Below, one piece after another: positions 17,772-30,072 of a stretch of 64,000 nt of DNA. The stretch's first letter is position 1. Each line of letters starts with the position of its first letter. The notes beneath the pieces were generated by a model. That model was not told where the DNA came from, made no database searches, and saw only the letters and a program-made list of their open reading frames with translations. The stretch lies in assembly GCA_963693285.1 (NCBI GenBank), contig OY848920.1, positions 10,352,182 through 10,416,181 on the forward strand, written 5' to 3'. The position numbers were made by a program, and so were the translations under genes. The stretch comes from Xestospongia muta. Taxonomy: Eukaryota; Porifera; Demospongiae; Haplosclerida; Petrosiidae.

Positions 17772-19277
17772 TAGTAAGTAGTTTGTTGTTTATTCTTAAT
17801 CTGTCTTCTCGCTCACTTTTATTTTATCTTTAAATTTCTCTTGACATTATCTTCTCTTCTTTTATTAACAATTTCTTTCCCTAACAAAACTAATAGACAA
17901 TAAAAATAGAGCAGTTTTGCTCAACACTTACTTCTCTAACGTCGCACTTTTTTGCTCTCTGACAGCTGGTCATTTGGCGCTTGTGAGTTAATTATTTATG
18001 GGTGTGGTCTCATTTTTAACCCCTTGGTGGAGATTTTGTTTGAGTTTCTGAAGAGTGTTTGAAAAAAACATACTTTAGCAATTTTCTTAACTGAAAGCAG
18101 AGAAGTCAACACGTCCTTTCTTATTTTCAGTGGAGGTAGAAGACTACACATTATTAATATAACTAGACTATTGAAGTCAGTTCAGTTGATCAAGTTATAT
18201 ATAGATATTTCTGATATAGAGAAGTTTGCTCACTAACACAATAAATGATGGGATGATGTTAATTGACCTCAACTTACTCTATATTCTATGAACAATGTAC
18301 ATATCACTATTGTAAAGGAGATTCTATTGAGGACAAGAGAGGAACAATTTGTATATAAACCTTTAACCTTAAACTGGATACAGTATATTAAATGTGGAAT
18401 ATTATGTGAAGTGAGTTAAAGTAATTGGAAGCAATTATTACCCTCTCTCTCCCTCCATATATCAGTCATTAAGGTAATGACATCATATATTATTATATTG
18501 AGGTAATAATGACATCATTAATATCACAATGTCTCTTAAGATAGAGTGTAGAAATTATCTCATTTTAATATTATCTGTTATATTTTAGAATGTTCTGTTT
18601 TATCTGATTTCTTAACATGTAATTTATCTTACCTATAAAGTAGTACCAGCTGTTACTATATATTTTAAATTTGAGGTAGACTAATAAAATATACTACTTG
18701 ATCATACAGGAAGGATTGATGTACAATTTTAACAGATTATCATGCATAATTTTAAAACATCTATAATTAATTTTATTACACACCTTGTCTCATTATAGAC
18801 TAAAGGTTCAGTTGTGTTATCTACCATCAGTTGTACTATAGCTTCTTTTGTACTTGGAAAGATAGCAGTGGAGTACCTCCTGGTCTTCTCTCACATGAAC
18901 ACATTAATGACAATAATTTAAAGTACCAACAAACTCATTGATCAGGTCTTGATACTCAATCACTTGATGACTCCAGTATTAGTTCAAAGTACTGGATATA
19001 ATCCTGTTATTAACACCTGATATTATCATACTGATAACAGTATTAACTATTGTGTGTGTATACAATTAAAACAATGTAGAAAATGTAAAGGAAAATAAAC
19101 AAAGATAATTAACAATGAATAATTAATTATTATTACATAATAAAAGTATTCACCTAACAATAGTAACAAATCATTAACAATAGAGTCGGGGACTTAACAA
19201 TAAACAAAAAGATAAACAATTGATAATTACTACAATGTAACAATGTATAGTAGACAATACACTATTATCATGTGATG
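17772..19277. repeat. Duplicated non-coding 3' flank of LRR gene (copy 1)
   Basis: About 1.5 kb of AT-rich non-coding DNA after the LRR stop codon. It is repeated almost unchanged after genes B (25974-27468) and C (38240-39720), and in part after D and E. It contains a likely poly(A) signal (aataaa at about 17900) and a conserved stretch (tgatcaagttatatatagat). I see no coding exon. Confidence 0.8.
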
Positions 19278-21200
19278 TTAGGATTGAACTGGTTCCTCTT
19301 GTTTGGTTTCTTCTTCCTCCATTGTTTGTGCTATAGCATCTTTCTCTGGTGATCCACTTTGTGCTGTATCCTCCATTGGTTCAACTTCTGATGGCTCTCT
19401 ATAATATGTTAAGTTATATGTATCTATCTGTCCATTAATCTCTTTCATCTGTCCATTTCATTCATTCATCTATTTGTCAATCAACCTATCCATCCATTTT
19501 ACTATCTATCCATCCATTATATCCTGACCTTTTGCCAAGGTTCTTAAACATATTTGCGTACAACCTTTTATCTTTCTCTAATTGTTGTCATACCTTCTGT
19601 CGACAAACCTGAATCTGTTGAAGAGCTGAACGATTTCCAGACTCTAGTTTGACAACTTCTTGAAAACATAACATAGCTTCATCATAGTCCTGCATTTTTT
19701 GATATGCCTACATTGTACAAGAGAGAGATGAAAGGAACAAGTGATTACATAAAGATGACATACTCACTTGTCCCTTTCTGAAGTGAGCCTTAACATTAGC
19801 AGTGTCTTCTTCTAAAACCTGTTGTTTGTAAGAGAAACAATTGGACATTACTAGTTGTAAAATCTATGTCATTTAAGATCAGGCACAGTGATGTCACACT
19901 GGGTCCTAGATTTTCTCTACTGGGTTCTATCAATACTTACTTTATCACATTGTTCTCTAGCTTCTATAGCCTCATCTAACTTGAGATGACAGGCAGCCAT
20001 GTTAAGGAGAAGTAAAAGACGGACATTTTTAGTTTGTTCCTTTTCTTCATCTTTATAAATGGAGACTTTATCTACTAGACCATATCCTCGTTTATAAACC
20101 TTTAGTGCTAACTTGTATTTTCCTGCTTTAAAATAAACAGTGCCTTTCTCTTTAATAGTTGTAGCATCAGTAACTCTGTCTTCTATTTCATCATGTTCAT
20201 ATGAACTCTTGGCCTATAATGTAAAAGAGGATGACCCTTTTAATTAGAGCAATATCTTGGACACAATAAGTAGTAGTCAGATAACAGTAGACACTGAAAA
20301 CCATCTATTTATAAAGAGATATCTACAATATTGTAGTTGATATAGAGCTAGTTAGTGGGTGTCTACAATATAATGATATTCATGACCTAATTACTTATCA
20401 CTCATAGATTTACCTTAACAAAACTGTCTAGTCTAACAAAATAGGTGACCTCAGTATTAGGAGGGACACCTTTTTCTGTATCTCCTGTTGCTCCAAATGC
20501 ATAACCAGGTTGTATTATTAACATGACCTCTTCTTTCTCCTTCATTTTCTCCACCCCCTCAATTACATTGACCTCTGAACCTATAGGAGAGGTGTTACCC
20601 ACGTCATGTCTGTGGTGACTCACCTTCTCCTACAATAAACTCCACTCCCTATCCTCAATGACATGGTCACCAATAGTACCCTTTATATATACTGGAATGA
20701 GGAAAATATTTTAACATAATTATATTAGAATATTGGACTAAATTTAAGAGCCACACCCATTGCTCACTAGTACAGTGGATACATCTATTACCAGTACTAC
20801 TGTAGTTGCTATAGTAACTTGAGTTGTTATAGTAACCACATATTATTAATAGTAGTCTTAATACAGTAACATAATACATTAACAATACAAGCTATAATCT
20901 ATTCCTATTACTTCAGTCAGTATATAACATGATATATGTACATTATTATGTAATATGATAGTTAGTATATTATACCATTGACTGTTGATCCCTCCGAGGG
21001 TTTCTTGTATCCTGTTCCCTTGGTAACCACACTCATTATTACGCCTCCATCATTGGTAATATCCTCTCCAGCCCAACAAAAGAGTTCAACCTCAAATTGA
21101 AGTGTAGAATTAGGAGGGATCTTGTCACCTGAACTACTTTCACCATAACTAAATTCTGGTGAACAAGTCAATAAACATTTCTCTCTTCATTGTAGCCACG
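19278..21200 (-). pseudogene. FKBP51/52-like immunophilin remnant, copy 1
   Basis: Reads as the 3' part of a large TPR immunophilin (peptidyl-prolyl isomerase, Hsp90 co-chaperone). In order: the end of the FK1 domain (TCSPEFSYG, IPPNSTLQFEVELF), the FK2 domain (YIKGTIGDHVIED; LIIQPGYAFGATG), TPR exons (TDATTIKEKGTVYFKAGKYK; LLLNMAACHLKLDEA), the calmodulin-region helix (LYANMFKNLGK) and a short acidic tail ending at 19278. The first roughly 70 residues of FK1 are missing; RABL3-like exons lie there instead. Two disabling changes are visible. One base is missing near 20651 compared with copy 3, which shifts the frame in FK2. An in-frame TGA (complement of 19588-19590) replaces the Arg codon kept in copy 2. 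Confidence 0.85.
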
Positions 21201-21269
21201 CCCACATCCCATCCTTTGATAACTATGATATCATAATGATGTAATATATTAAACAGCTGTTCAACTTAC

Positions 21270-21757
21270 CTGTCCTTGTTCAAGTTTAAATTAGAAGAGT
21301 TCATTTCTCTTAATACTAGAGTCAATACTGTTCCATCTAATAGTCTTCTAAGAGACTACAAATGTACAATGATATTTCACTGTGACTTTAATACATACTA
21401 TTTATCTGTTGATAAAAGATGCCACACCCCTTCTCATGTGACACAGTCCCTCCCATATCCCATAATTCTACAAAGAAACTGGTTGGAGTTGATGATAAAG
21501 ATCTTGTACATTCATGTAACTAAAACAATAGAATAATGTGGGTGTGGTCAATAATGGATGGATGTGGTACCTTGACTTCTACTGAACATCCTACAGTTGA
21601 CGTGGGATTAGTGAGGACTTCCCCTTCAGATATTAGACTCACTAAAGAACTATTACCTACTCCTAATGGCGGCAATATACAATATTAACGTGTGTTTTAT
21701 AATACCTGTGTCTCCTAGAACAATAACTTTAACTTTCCTGATATTGTCTGAAGACAT
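21270..21757 (-). pseudogene. RABL3-like small GTPase 5' fragment, copy 1
   Basis: Four minus-strand exons (about 21757-21706, 21662-21571, 21519-21408 and 21335-21270) match the N-terminal half of Rab-like 3. Visible features are KVKVIVLGDTGVG, NPTSTVGCSVEV, the switch-II region FFVELWDMGGT and a DLT-type beta strand. The P-loop Lys is replaced by Asn (complement of 21652-21654), which should abolish nucleotide binding. The rest of the GTPase (NKxD region) is absent, and FKBP exons follow on the same strand. A plus-strand 86-codon frame here is its antisense. Confidence 0.8.
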
Positions 21758-21883
21758 TGCAGCTTGACATAAAGGGTTAAAAGTACCAGAAGGTGTGGTG
21801 CTAGATGAGCCCCACCTAAAAGGTCACCAGTGGTTGTGTTGTCTCTGACGAAACTCTGCTGAAGTCAGCAACACGTGTTAGCA
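21758..21883. promoter_or_regulatory. Shared 126-bp head-to-head spacer upstream of gene B
   Basis: Separates the divergent RABL3-like start (minus) from the gene B start (plus). The same spacer lies upstream of gene C (29947-30072) and, with changes, gene D (42213-42313). Genes B-D therefore appear to have acquired a RABL3-side promoter, unlike A and F. Promoter function is inferred from position. Confidence 0.45.
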
Positions 21884-24800
21884 ATGGCTGCAAGAAATCT
21901 TTCTTTTGAGAAACTAATGGAAGAGAAACCAGCTCTTGATGAATTATGTGAACATATTCGTATTGGTAGTAAATGGTATCAGTTAGGAATCCAGTTAAAA
22001 TTAGATCCTAAGAAGTTGCGAGATGATATTCAAAAGTTACCAGAAGATTCTACTTACAAAACATCAAGAATGTTTGAGTTGTGGTTAGATACCAACCCTA
22101 ATGCTACCAGAAGACAAGTTATAGATACTTTAAGGAAGGAAGTCATTGAAGAAAACACTGTTGCTCATAAATATGAGCTGGTCTTGTTAAGAAAATGTTG
22201 TATCTCTGATGGTGGGTGAATCTGGTTGATAAGATAGTGTGTGTGTTGTTATTTTTATTATAGGAATGAATTCCTCAGCTACTAAAGCAATTGATATTCT
22301 TTGGTGCCATGCTGACACCTTACTGCAGTCTCTGTTTAATCCTGTAAAGGTGTCCTAGCTCCTATTTAGTGAGAGATGTATCAGTGAAGCAACACTTGAT
22401 AGTATGGAGGGACTAAAAGGTTCCTCAGATGAGAAGAAGACAACTCTGTTATCTGCTATACATACAGCAGTATCTTCAGATCACAAGAAGTTGAAAGTAG
22501 TAGCTACAGTACTGTCCAGGTTTGAGGAGATGAAAGTTCTATCTGAGAGAATTATCAGTGAATATAGTGAGATATCATTAATTTTTAATAATTTATTTTG
22601 ACATTTCATTATTAAAAGGTCAAAAATTTCCAGAAGACCAGACAACAATAGCTAATGTTCAAGAGGTAGTCATGACAGGTCATAGTAGTTGTGAAGATCA
22701 TGCCAGTGACATTTTACGTTGTCATTATGGTACTCTCTCTCAATCTCTTCAATATCCTATTAGAGTAGCAGAAATGCTCTGTGGAGAGAAAGTTATTTCA
22801 AAATTAACATTGTCTACAGTAAAAAGTATTGCAGAATCTCAATCTGAAGCAGAAGCATTGTTTGTCCTGTTAAGAGCTATACGTCATGCTATACATAGTA
22901 ACCATAGTAACCTGCTAATATTTGCTAGTGTGCTGTTAAAATTTACTAGCAATGTACCATGTGGTAAGGATATGTTGAAAGATTATGGTAAGTACATATG
23001 ATTTATAATCATAACACTAATATTGACATAGAGAAGGCATTTCCTAATAATGAAATATTGGATGAACACTCAATTAATACTGTAGTTAGTGAAGGTATAA
23101 TATGATATATTAAGATCATAATATCATTGAGTCAAATTAGATAATTCATCAACTACTACATCAGTAGCTTCAGTTGATAGCAGTTTAAGTCAAGGTAATA
23201 ATTTATATTGATAAATTGTCATTGAAAGATCACTTATTAGACCTAACATTATCTACAGTTTCAAATGAAAACAGTTCAGCTTCAAGTCAAGGTTAGTATT
23301 ACAAGAATATAGTAGAACTATTTATTGTTACTAATTGTAGATAATGTATTAAAGGAAGTTAGAATTCCTCGAAAGTTTGGGCCTATTTTTGGATCAATTA
23401 AAAGAGAATATGCAATAGCCTTCAGTAATATCCGAAAAGCTATCAACAAAACGCCTCCACCTCTGGATGAATTGAAACGATTTCTTAGAGATGGTTATTC
23501 TCACCTCAAATCTCAAATAGCTCATTCTAACTCCATTGATGATGTTCTAGATGTTGTTAATGATCATTGTACACTGATCAATATCGGTTGTTTGGAGGGT
23601 ATTGTGAAGCGCTTCGAACTCAAAGAAGCTGAGACACATATACAAACATACAAAGATGTTGTTAAATCATCTTGTAAAGAAACCAAAGCTTCTCTTTGTC
23701 TAAACAAAAGTTTTAAAGTTACAAACACTCCTGCTCTTCTCCAATGTGAGACAGCTGTCTTTGTTTTGAACTGGAATCCTAAAGATTGTACATTAGAAGA
23801 TATTGAGGATATCCTTTCAGAGTCATTTGAAAGAGATGTGGAGATTCGTTACTTAGCAAAAGGCAACTCCATCATTGTCACTTGTTTTTTTCCACTCAGT
23901 CTAACAATTGTACTTATTGCCAAAGCTCAGGAGACTCTTGAATCATTGAAGAGGAGAGGATTACTACAACTTACAATTGGTCACTGTACCATTTATGATC
24001 ATAGAAGAGACAAGGTAAGAGATGAGTAGTATTAGACAACAGTTACTACATGTGTTATTTATTGATATATAGGAGGTTAGAACTATTGTAGAAGAGAACA
24101 CAAAGGAGTTGAGAAGTCGACTAGAACTAGAACAAACCATGCGGAAAAAGGTGACTATACAAATGTCATCTATTGTCAGACAAAATGAAGGTATATTGTG
24201 TACAACTACTGTTTTATTTAATAGCTGTCTATTATATGATATATCTGATTAATAACTTAATGTTCCTTTATATAGAAACAAGAGAAATGAAAGAAAAAAC
24301 AATTGAAGATTTGACGTCACTTGTGAAAACAAAGGAAGGTAAATTAATACAACAGCAATCACAAGTCCAATGTTGTCAGTATTTTACATAATATATTAGT
24401 GATCAATTTTCTTCTCATTTTATTATAAAGTTTTTGAGAAGAATATACTGTCAGTGTCTGCTGAGAGACAGAAAGAGCTAGAGACACTACAAGAAATAAT
24501 AACGTCAATGACTTTACAACTAAGGGAGAGAGACCAACAGATTGAGGAGTTAAAGCAGAGCTTGAAAGGTAACTGGTATTAGTCACTTCTCATTATATGA
24601 CATTGTTACTAGATCTAGCATTCATACCAAAGACTCATAAACCAGTAACTGATCAAGGACTTGAGGAGACTCAAACACAGTCCAGTCAGGAAGAGACATC
24701 ACTTATCACTGAAACTACAGGTAGTACTATTCAATATATATAAATAGTCTTATATTACTCTTGTAGAATCTCTACCAATATCAGAGTTAAAAGATCAGTT

Positions 24801-25973
24801 AAAGGGTTCAGTTGATGATAAAGAAGACAGTTCATTACCTCATCCAAGTAGGTTATATTGTAATTTGTATTATTATAACAAAGTAAAAATAATGTTTATT
24901 GATGTAATATACTAATACAATCCTTTAGTCAATATGATAGCAATGATAGAATTATATTTATTGTTCTTCTATAGCAATATCAACACTCAGTAGTCTCTTC
25001 CTGTTAGCAAAATTTAATAATAAGCCCCGCCTCCTATTAGCTCGTTGCCATAGTAACCATATTTAGTAAACAGTAATGGCTTCCTTTCTTCTTCAGAGTG
25101 TTGTTTGTGTATTGTAGTGTGTTATAGTATATATTACTATGTGTGTACTATACTATATACTAACTCTGTTTTATAACAGGAGACACTGGAAGTGTTATGT
25201 GGAGAGATGATGTCAATAGTGTATGGCTCAATAGTCCAAGTGTAGTAGAAAGTGAAGATGTTATAAGTAAATTAATAAAAGAACAACAAACAGGAAAAGA
25301 ATGGAGTATTAATCTCTCCTCATCATCTCCTGAAAGTACTGCAGTTATTATAAACAATCTTAATAAGTGTACAGTGTCGAGTCTTGATATATTGAACACT
25401 TCATTGGACAGTAAGTGTGTATCGATATTATCAGAGATACTAAAAACTAATAAAACAATAAAGAAACTAGTGCTGGTGTCCTCTTCACTTACTGGTGGTA
25501 TCAAACAAGTCAGTGATAGTCTCTGTAATAATGAAACACTTGAACAGTTAGTGTTGGCTAATGTAACTGATATCACAGATGAAGATATGACTCACTTATC
25601 TACTATATTAGCAACTAATACAACTTTAGAAAATCTACTTCTCTTCAACTGTAACATCACTAATAATGGAGTCCGATATATCTGTGAAGGACTTACTAAA
25701 AACCAAACATTGACTAAGTTGGACATCGGACGTAATCATCAGATCACTTCAGTTAGTACCAGTACAATAGCAGATCTAATACAAACTACTACATCACTGA
25801 CAAGACTAGATCTCGACAATACTTCACTGAACAATGATGATATCAAGACAATATGCACATCACTAACTAAAAATACTACAATAACGGAACTATACTTATC
25901 AAGAGAACATAAAGAGTATTGTACGAAGTTAGACAGTTATCAAGTTATTAAAGACAGACTTATGTTCGTGTAA
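21884..25973 (+). pseudogene. Gene B: Death/CARD-like/X/coiled coil/LRR paralogue with premature stop
   Basis: Same exon order as gene D. Main exons are Death 21884-22211, CARD-like-1 22264-22566, linker plus CARD-like-2 22619-22987, X 23341-24014, a coiled coil at about 24072-24570 and LRR 25180-25973. In exon 2 the codon CAG of the other copies is TAG (22356-22358), in frame by codon counting from the ATG. The product should end after about 140 residues, essentially a lone Death domain with half of the next fold. Frames downstream look open through the LRRs, so the stop is recent, bypassed by exon skipping, or functional. Exon 2 has phase-1 ends and 303 nt, so skipping it would keep the frame. 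The promoter side is the RABL3/FKBP remnant. Confidence 0.75.
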
Positions 25974-27468
25974 TAGTAAGTAGTTTGTTGTTTATTCTTA
26001 ATCTGTCTTCTCGCTCACTTTTATTTTCTTTTAAATTTCTCTTGACATTATTTTCTCTTCTTTTAATAACAATTTCTTTCCCTAACAAAACTAATAGACA
26101 ATAAAAATAGAGCAGTTTTGCTCAACACTTACTTCTCTAACGTCGCACTTTTTTGCTCTCTGACAGCTGGTCATTTGGCGCTTGTCAGATTAATTATTTA
26201 TGGGTGTGGTCTCATTTTTAACCCCTTTGTTTGACTTTCTGAAGAGAGTTTGAAAAAAACATACTTTAACAATTTTCTTAACTGAATATAGAGAAGTCAA
26301 CAACTCCTTTCTTATATTCAGAGGAGGTAGAAGACTACACATTATTAATATAACTAGACTATTGAAGTCAGTTCAATTGATCAAGTTATATATAGATATT
26401 TCTGATATAGAGAAGTTTGTTCACTAACATAATAAATGATGGGATGATGTTAATTGACCTCAACTTACTTTATATTCTATGAACAATGTACATATCACTA
26501 TTGTAAAGGAGATTCTATTGAGGACAAGAGAGGAACAATTTGTATATAAACCTTTAACCTTAAACTGGATACAGTATATTAAATGTGGAATATTATGTGA
26601 AGTGAGTTAAAGTAATTGGAAGCAATTATTACCCTCTCTCTCCCTCCATATATCAGTCATTAAGGTAATGACATCATATATTATTATATTGAGGTAATAA
26701 TGACATCATTAATATCACAATATCTCTTAAGATAGAGTGTAAGAATTATCTCATTTTAATATATCTGTTATATTTTAGAATGTTCTGTTTTATCTGATTT
26801 CTTAACATGTAATTTATCTTACCTATAAAGTAGTACCAGCTGTTACTATATATTTTAAATTTGAGGTAGACTAATAAAATATACTACTTGATCATACAGG
26901 AAGGATTAATTTACAATTTTAATAGATTATCATGCATAATTTTAAACATCTATAATTAATTTTATTACATACCTTGTCTCTTTATAGACTAAAGGTTCAG
27001 TTGTGTTATCTACCATCAGTTGTACTATAGCTTCATTTGTACTTGGAAAGATAGCAGTGGAGTACCTCCTGGTCTTCTCTCACATGAACACATTAATGAC
27101 AATAATTTAAAGTACCAACAAACTCATTGATCAGGTCTTAATACTCAATCACTTGATGACTCCAGTATTAGTTCAAAGTACTGGATATAATCCTGTTATT
27201 AACACCTGATATTATCATACTGATACCAGTATTAACTATTGTGTGTGTATACAATTAAAACAATGTAGAAAATGTAAAGGAAAATAAACAAAGATAATTA
27301 ACAATGAATAATTAATTATTATTACATAATAAAAGTATTCACCTAACAATAGTAACAAATCATTAACAATAGAGTCGGGGACTTAACAATAAACAAAAAG
27401 ATAAACAATTGATAATTACTACAATGTAACAATGTATAGTAGACAATACACTATTATCATGTGATGTT
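25974..27468. repeat. Duplicated non-coding 3' flank of LRR gene (copy 2)
   Basis: Near-identical to 17772-19277, at an offset of about 8.2 kb. No coding exon seen. Confidence 0.8.
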
Positions 27469-29389
27469 AGGATTGAACTGGTTCCTCTTGTTTGGTTTCT
27501 TCTTCCTCCATTGTTTGTGCTATAGCATCTTTCTCTGGTGATCCACTCTGTGCTATATCCTCCATTGGTTCAACTTCTGATGGCTCTCTATAATATGTTA
27601 AGTTATATGTATCTATCTGTCCATTAATCTCTTTCATCTGTCCATTTCATTCATTCATCTATTTGGCAATCAACCTATCCATCCATTTTACTGTCTATCC
27701 ATCCATTATTTCCTGACCTTTTGCCAAGGTTCTTAAACATATTTGCGTACAACCTTTTATCTTTCTCTAATTGTTGTCGTACCTTCTGTCGACAAACCTG
27801 AATCTGTTGAAGAGCTGAACGATTTCCAGACTCTAGTTTGACAACTTCTTGAAAACATAACATAGCTTCATCATAGTCCTGCATTTTTTGATATGCCTAC
27901 ATTGTACAAGAGAGAGATGAAAGGAACAAGTGATTACATAAAGATGACATACTCACTTGTCCCTTTCTGAAGTGAGCCTTAACATTAGCAGTGTCTTCTT
28001 CTAAAACCTGTTGTTTGTAAGAGAAACAATTGGACGTTACTAGTTGTAAAATCTATGTCATTTAAGATCAGTCACAGTGATGTCACACTGGGTCCTAGAT
28101 TTTCTCTACTGGGTTCTATCAATAGTTACTTTATCACATTGTTCTCTAGCTTCTATAGCCTCATCTAACTTGAGATGACAGGTAGCCATGTTAAGGAGAA
28201 GTAAAAGACGGACATTTTTAGTTTGTTCCTTTTCTTCATCTTTATAAATGGAGACTTTATCTACTAGACCATATCCTCGTTTATAAACCTTTAGTGCTAA
28301 CTTGTATTTTCCTGCTTTAAAATAAACAGTGCCTTTCTCTTTAATAGTTGTAGCATCAGTAACTCTGTCTTCTATTTCATCATGTTCATATGAACTCTTG
28401 GCCTATAATGTAAAAGAGGATGACCCTTTTAATTAGAGCAATATCTTGGACACAATAAGTAGTAGTCAGATAACAGTAGACACTGAAAACCATCTATTTA
28501 TAAAGAGATATCTACAATATTGTAGTTGATATAGAGCTAGTTAGTGGGTGTCTACAATATAATGATATTCATGACCTAATTACTTATCACTCATAGATTT
28601 ACCTTAACAAAACTGTCTAGTCTAACAAAATAGGTGACCTCAGTATTAGGAGGGACACCTTTTTCTGTATCTCCTGTTGCTCCAAATGGATAACCAGGTT
28701 GTATTATTAACATGACCTCTTCTTTCTCCTTCATTTTCTCCACCCCCTCAATTACATTGACCTCTGAACCTATAGGAGAGGTGTTACCCACGTCATGTCT
28801 GTGGTGACTCACCTTCTCCTACAATAAACTCCACTCCCTATCCTCAATGACATGGTCACCAATAGTACCCTTTATATATACTGGAATGAGGAAAATATTT
28901 TAACATAATTATATTAGAATATTGGACTAAATTTAAGAGCCACACCCATTGCTCACTAGTACAGTGGATACATATATTACCAGTACTACTGTAGTTGCTA
29001 TAGTAACTTGAGTTGTTATAGTAACCACATATTATTAATAGTAGTCTTAATACAGTAACATAATACATTAACAATACAAGCTATAATCTATTCCTATTAC
29101 TTCAGTCAGTATATAACATGATATATGTACATTATTATGTAATATGATAGTTAGTATATTATACCATTGACTGTTGATCCCTCCGAGGGTTTCTTGTATC
29201 CTGTTCCCTTGGTAACCACACTCATTATTACGCCTCCATCATTGGTAATATCCTCTCCAGCCCAACAAAAGAGTTCAACCTCAAATTGAAGTGTAGAATT
29301 AGGAGGGATCTTGTCACCTGAACTACTTTCACCATAACTAAATTCTGGTGAACAAGTCAATAAACATTTCTCTCTTCATTGTAGCCACG
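27469..29389 (-). pseudogene. FKBP51/52-like immunophilin remnant, copy 2
   Basis: Nearly identical to copy 1 (19278-21200). It keeps the Arg codon (complement of 27777-27779) that is a stop in copies 1 and 3, so the helix QQLEKDKRLYANMFKNLGKR is open. It carries the same one-base loss in FK2 (near 28840) as copy 1. The FK1 N-terminal part is missing. One FK2 residue differs from copy 1 (YPFG for YAFG). Confidence 0.85.
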
Positions 29390-29458
29390 CCCACATCCCA
29401 TCCTTTGATAACTATGATATCATAATGATGTAATATATTAAACAGCTGTTCAACTTAC

Positions 29459-29946
29459 CTGTCCTTGTTCAAGTTTAAATTAGAAGAGTTCATTTCTCTT
29501 AATACTAGAGTCAATACTGTTCCATCTAATAGTCTTCTAAGAGACTACAAATGTACAATGATATTTCACTGTGACTTTAATACATACTATTTATCTGTTG
29601 ATAAAAGATGCCACACCCCTTCTCATGTGACACAGTCCCTCCCATATCCCATAATTCTACAAAGAAACTGGTTGGAGTTGATGATAAAGATCTTGTACAT
29701 TCATGTAACTAAAACAATAGAATAATGTGGGTGTGGTCAATAATGGATGGATGTGGTACCTTGACTTCTACTGAACATCCTACAGTTGACGTGGGATTAG
29801 TGAGGACTTCCCCTTCAGATATTAGACTCACTAAAGAACTATTACCTACTCCTAATGGCGGCAATATACAATATTAACGTGTGTTTTATAATACCTGTGT
29901 CTCCTAGAACAATAACTTTAACTTTCCTGATATTGTCTGAAGACAT
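29459..29946 (-). pseudogene. RABL3-like small GTPase 5' fragment, copy 2
   Basis: Same four exons as copy 1, with the same Lys-to-Asn change in the P-loop (complement of 29841-29843). It lies head-to-head with gene C. Confidence 0.8.
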
Positions 29947-30072
29947 TGCAGCTTGACATAAAGGGTTAAAAGTACCAGAAGGTGTGGTGCTAGATGAGCC
30001 CCACCTAAAAGGTCACCAGTGGTTGTGTTGTCTCTGACGAAACTCTGCTGAAGTCAGCAACACGTGTTAGCA

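Noticed and set aside
21276..21536. 86-codon plus-strand frame repeated in three copies (also 29465 and 41731)
   Set aside because: It is antisense to RABL3-like exons 3 and 4, whose minus-strand reading gives recognisable GTPase motifs; conservation reflects recent duplication.
25160..25576. 138-codon minus-strand frame, also seen at 45584-46000
   Set aside because: Shadow of the LRR exon; no start context, no domain, and it overlaps the well-supported sense frame.
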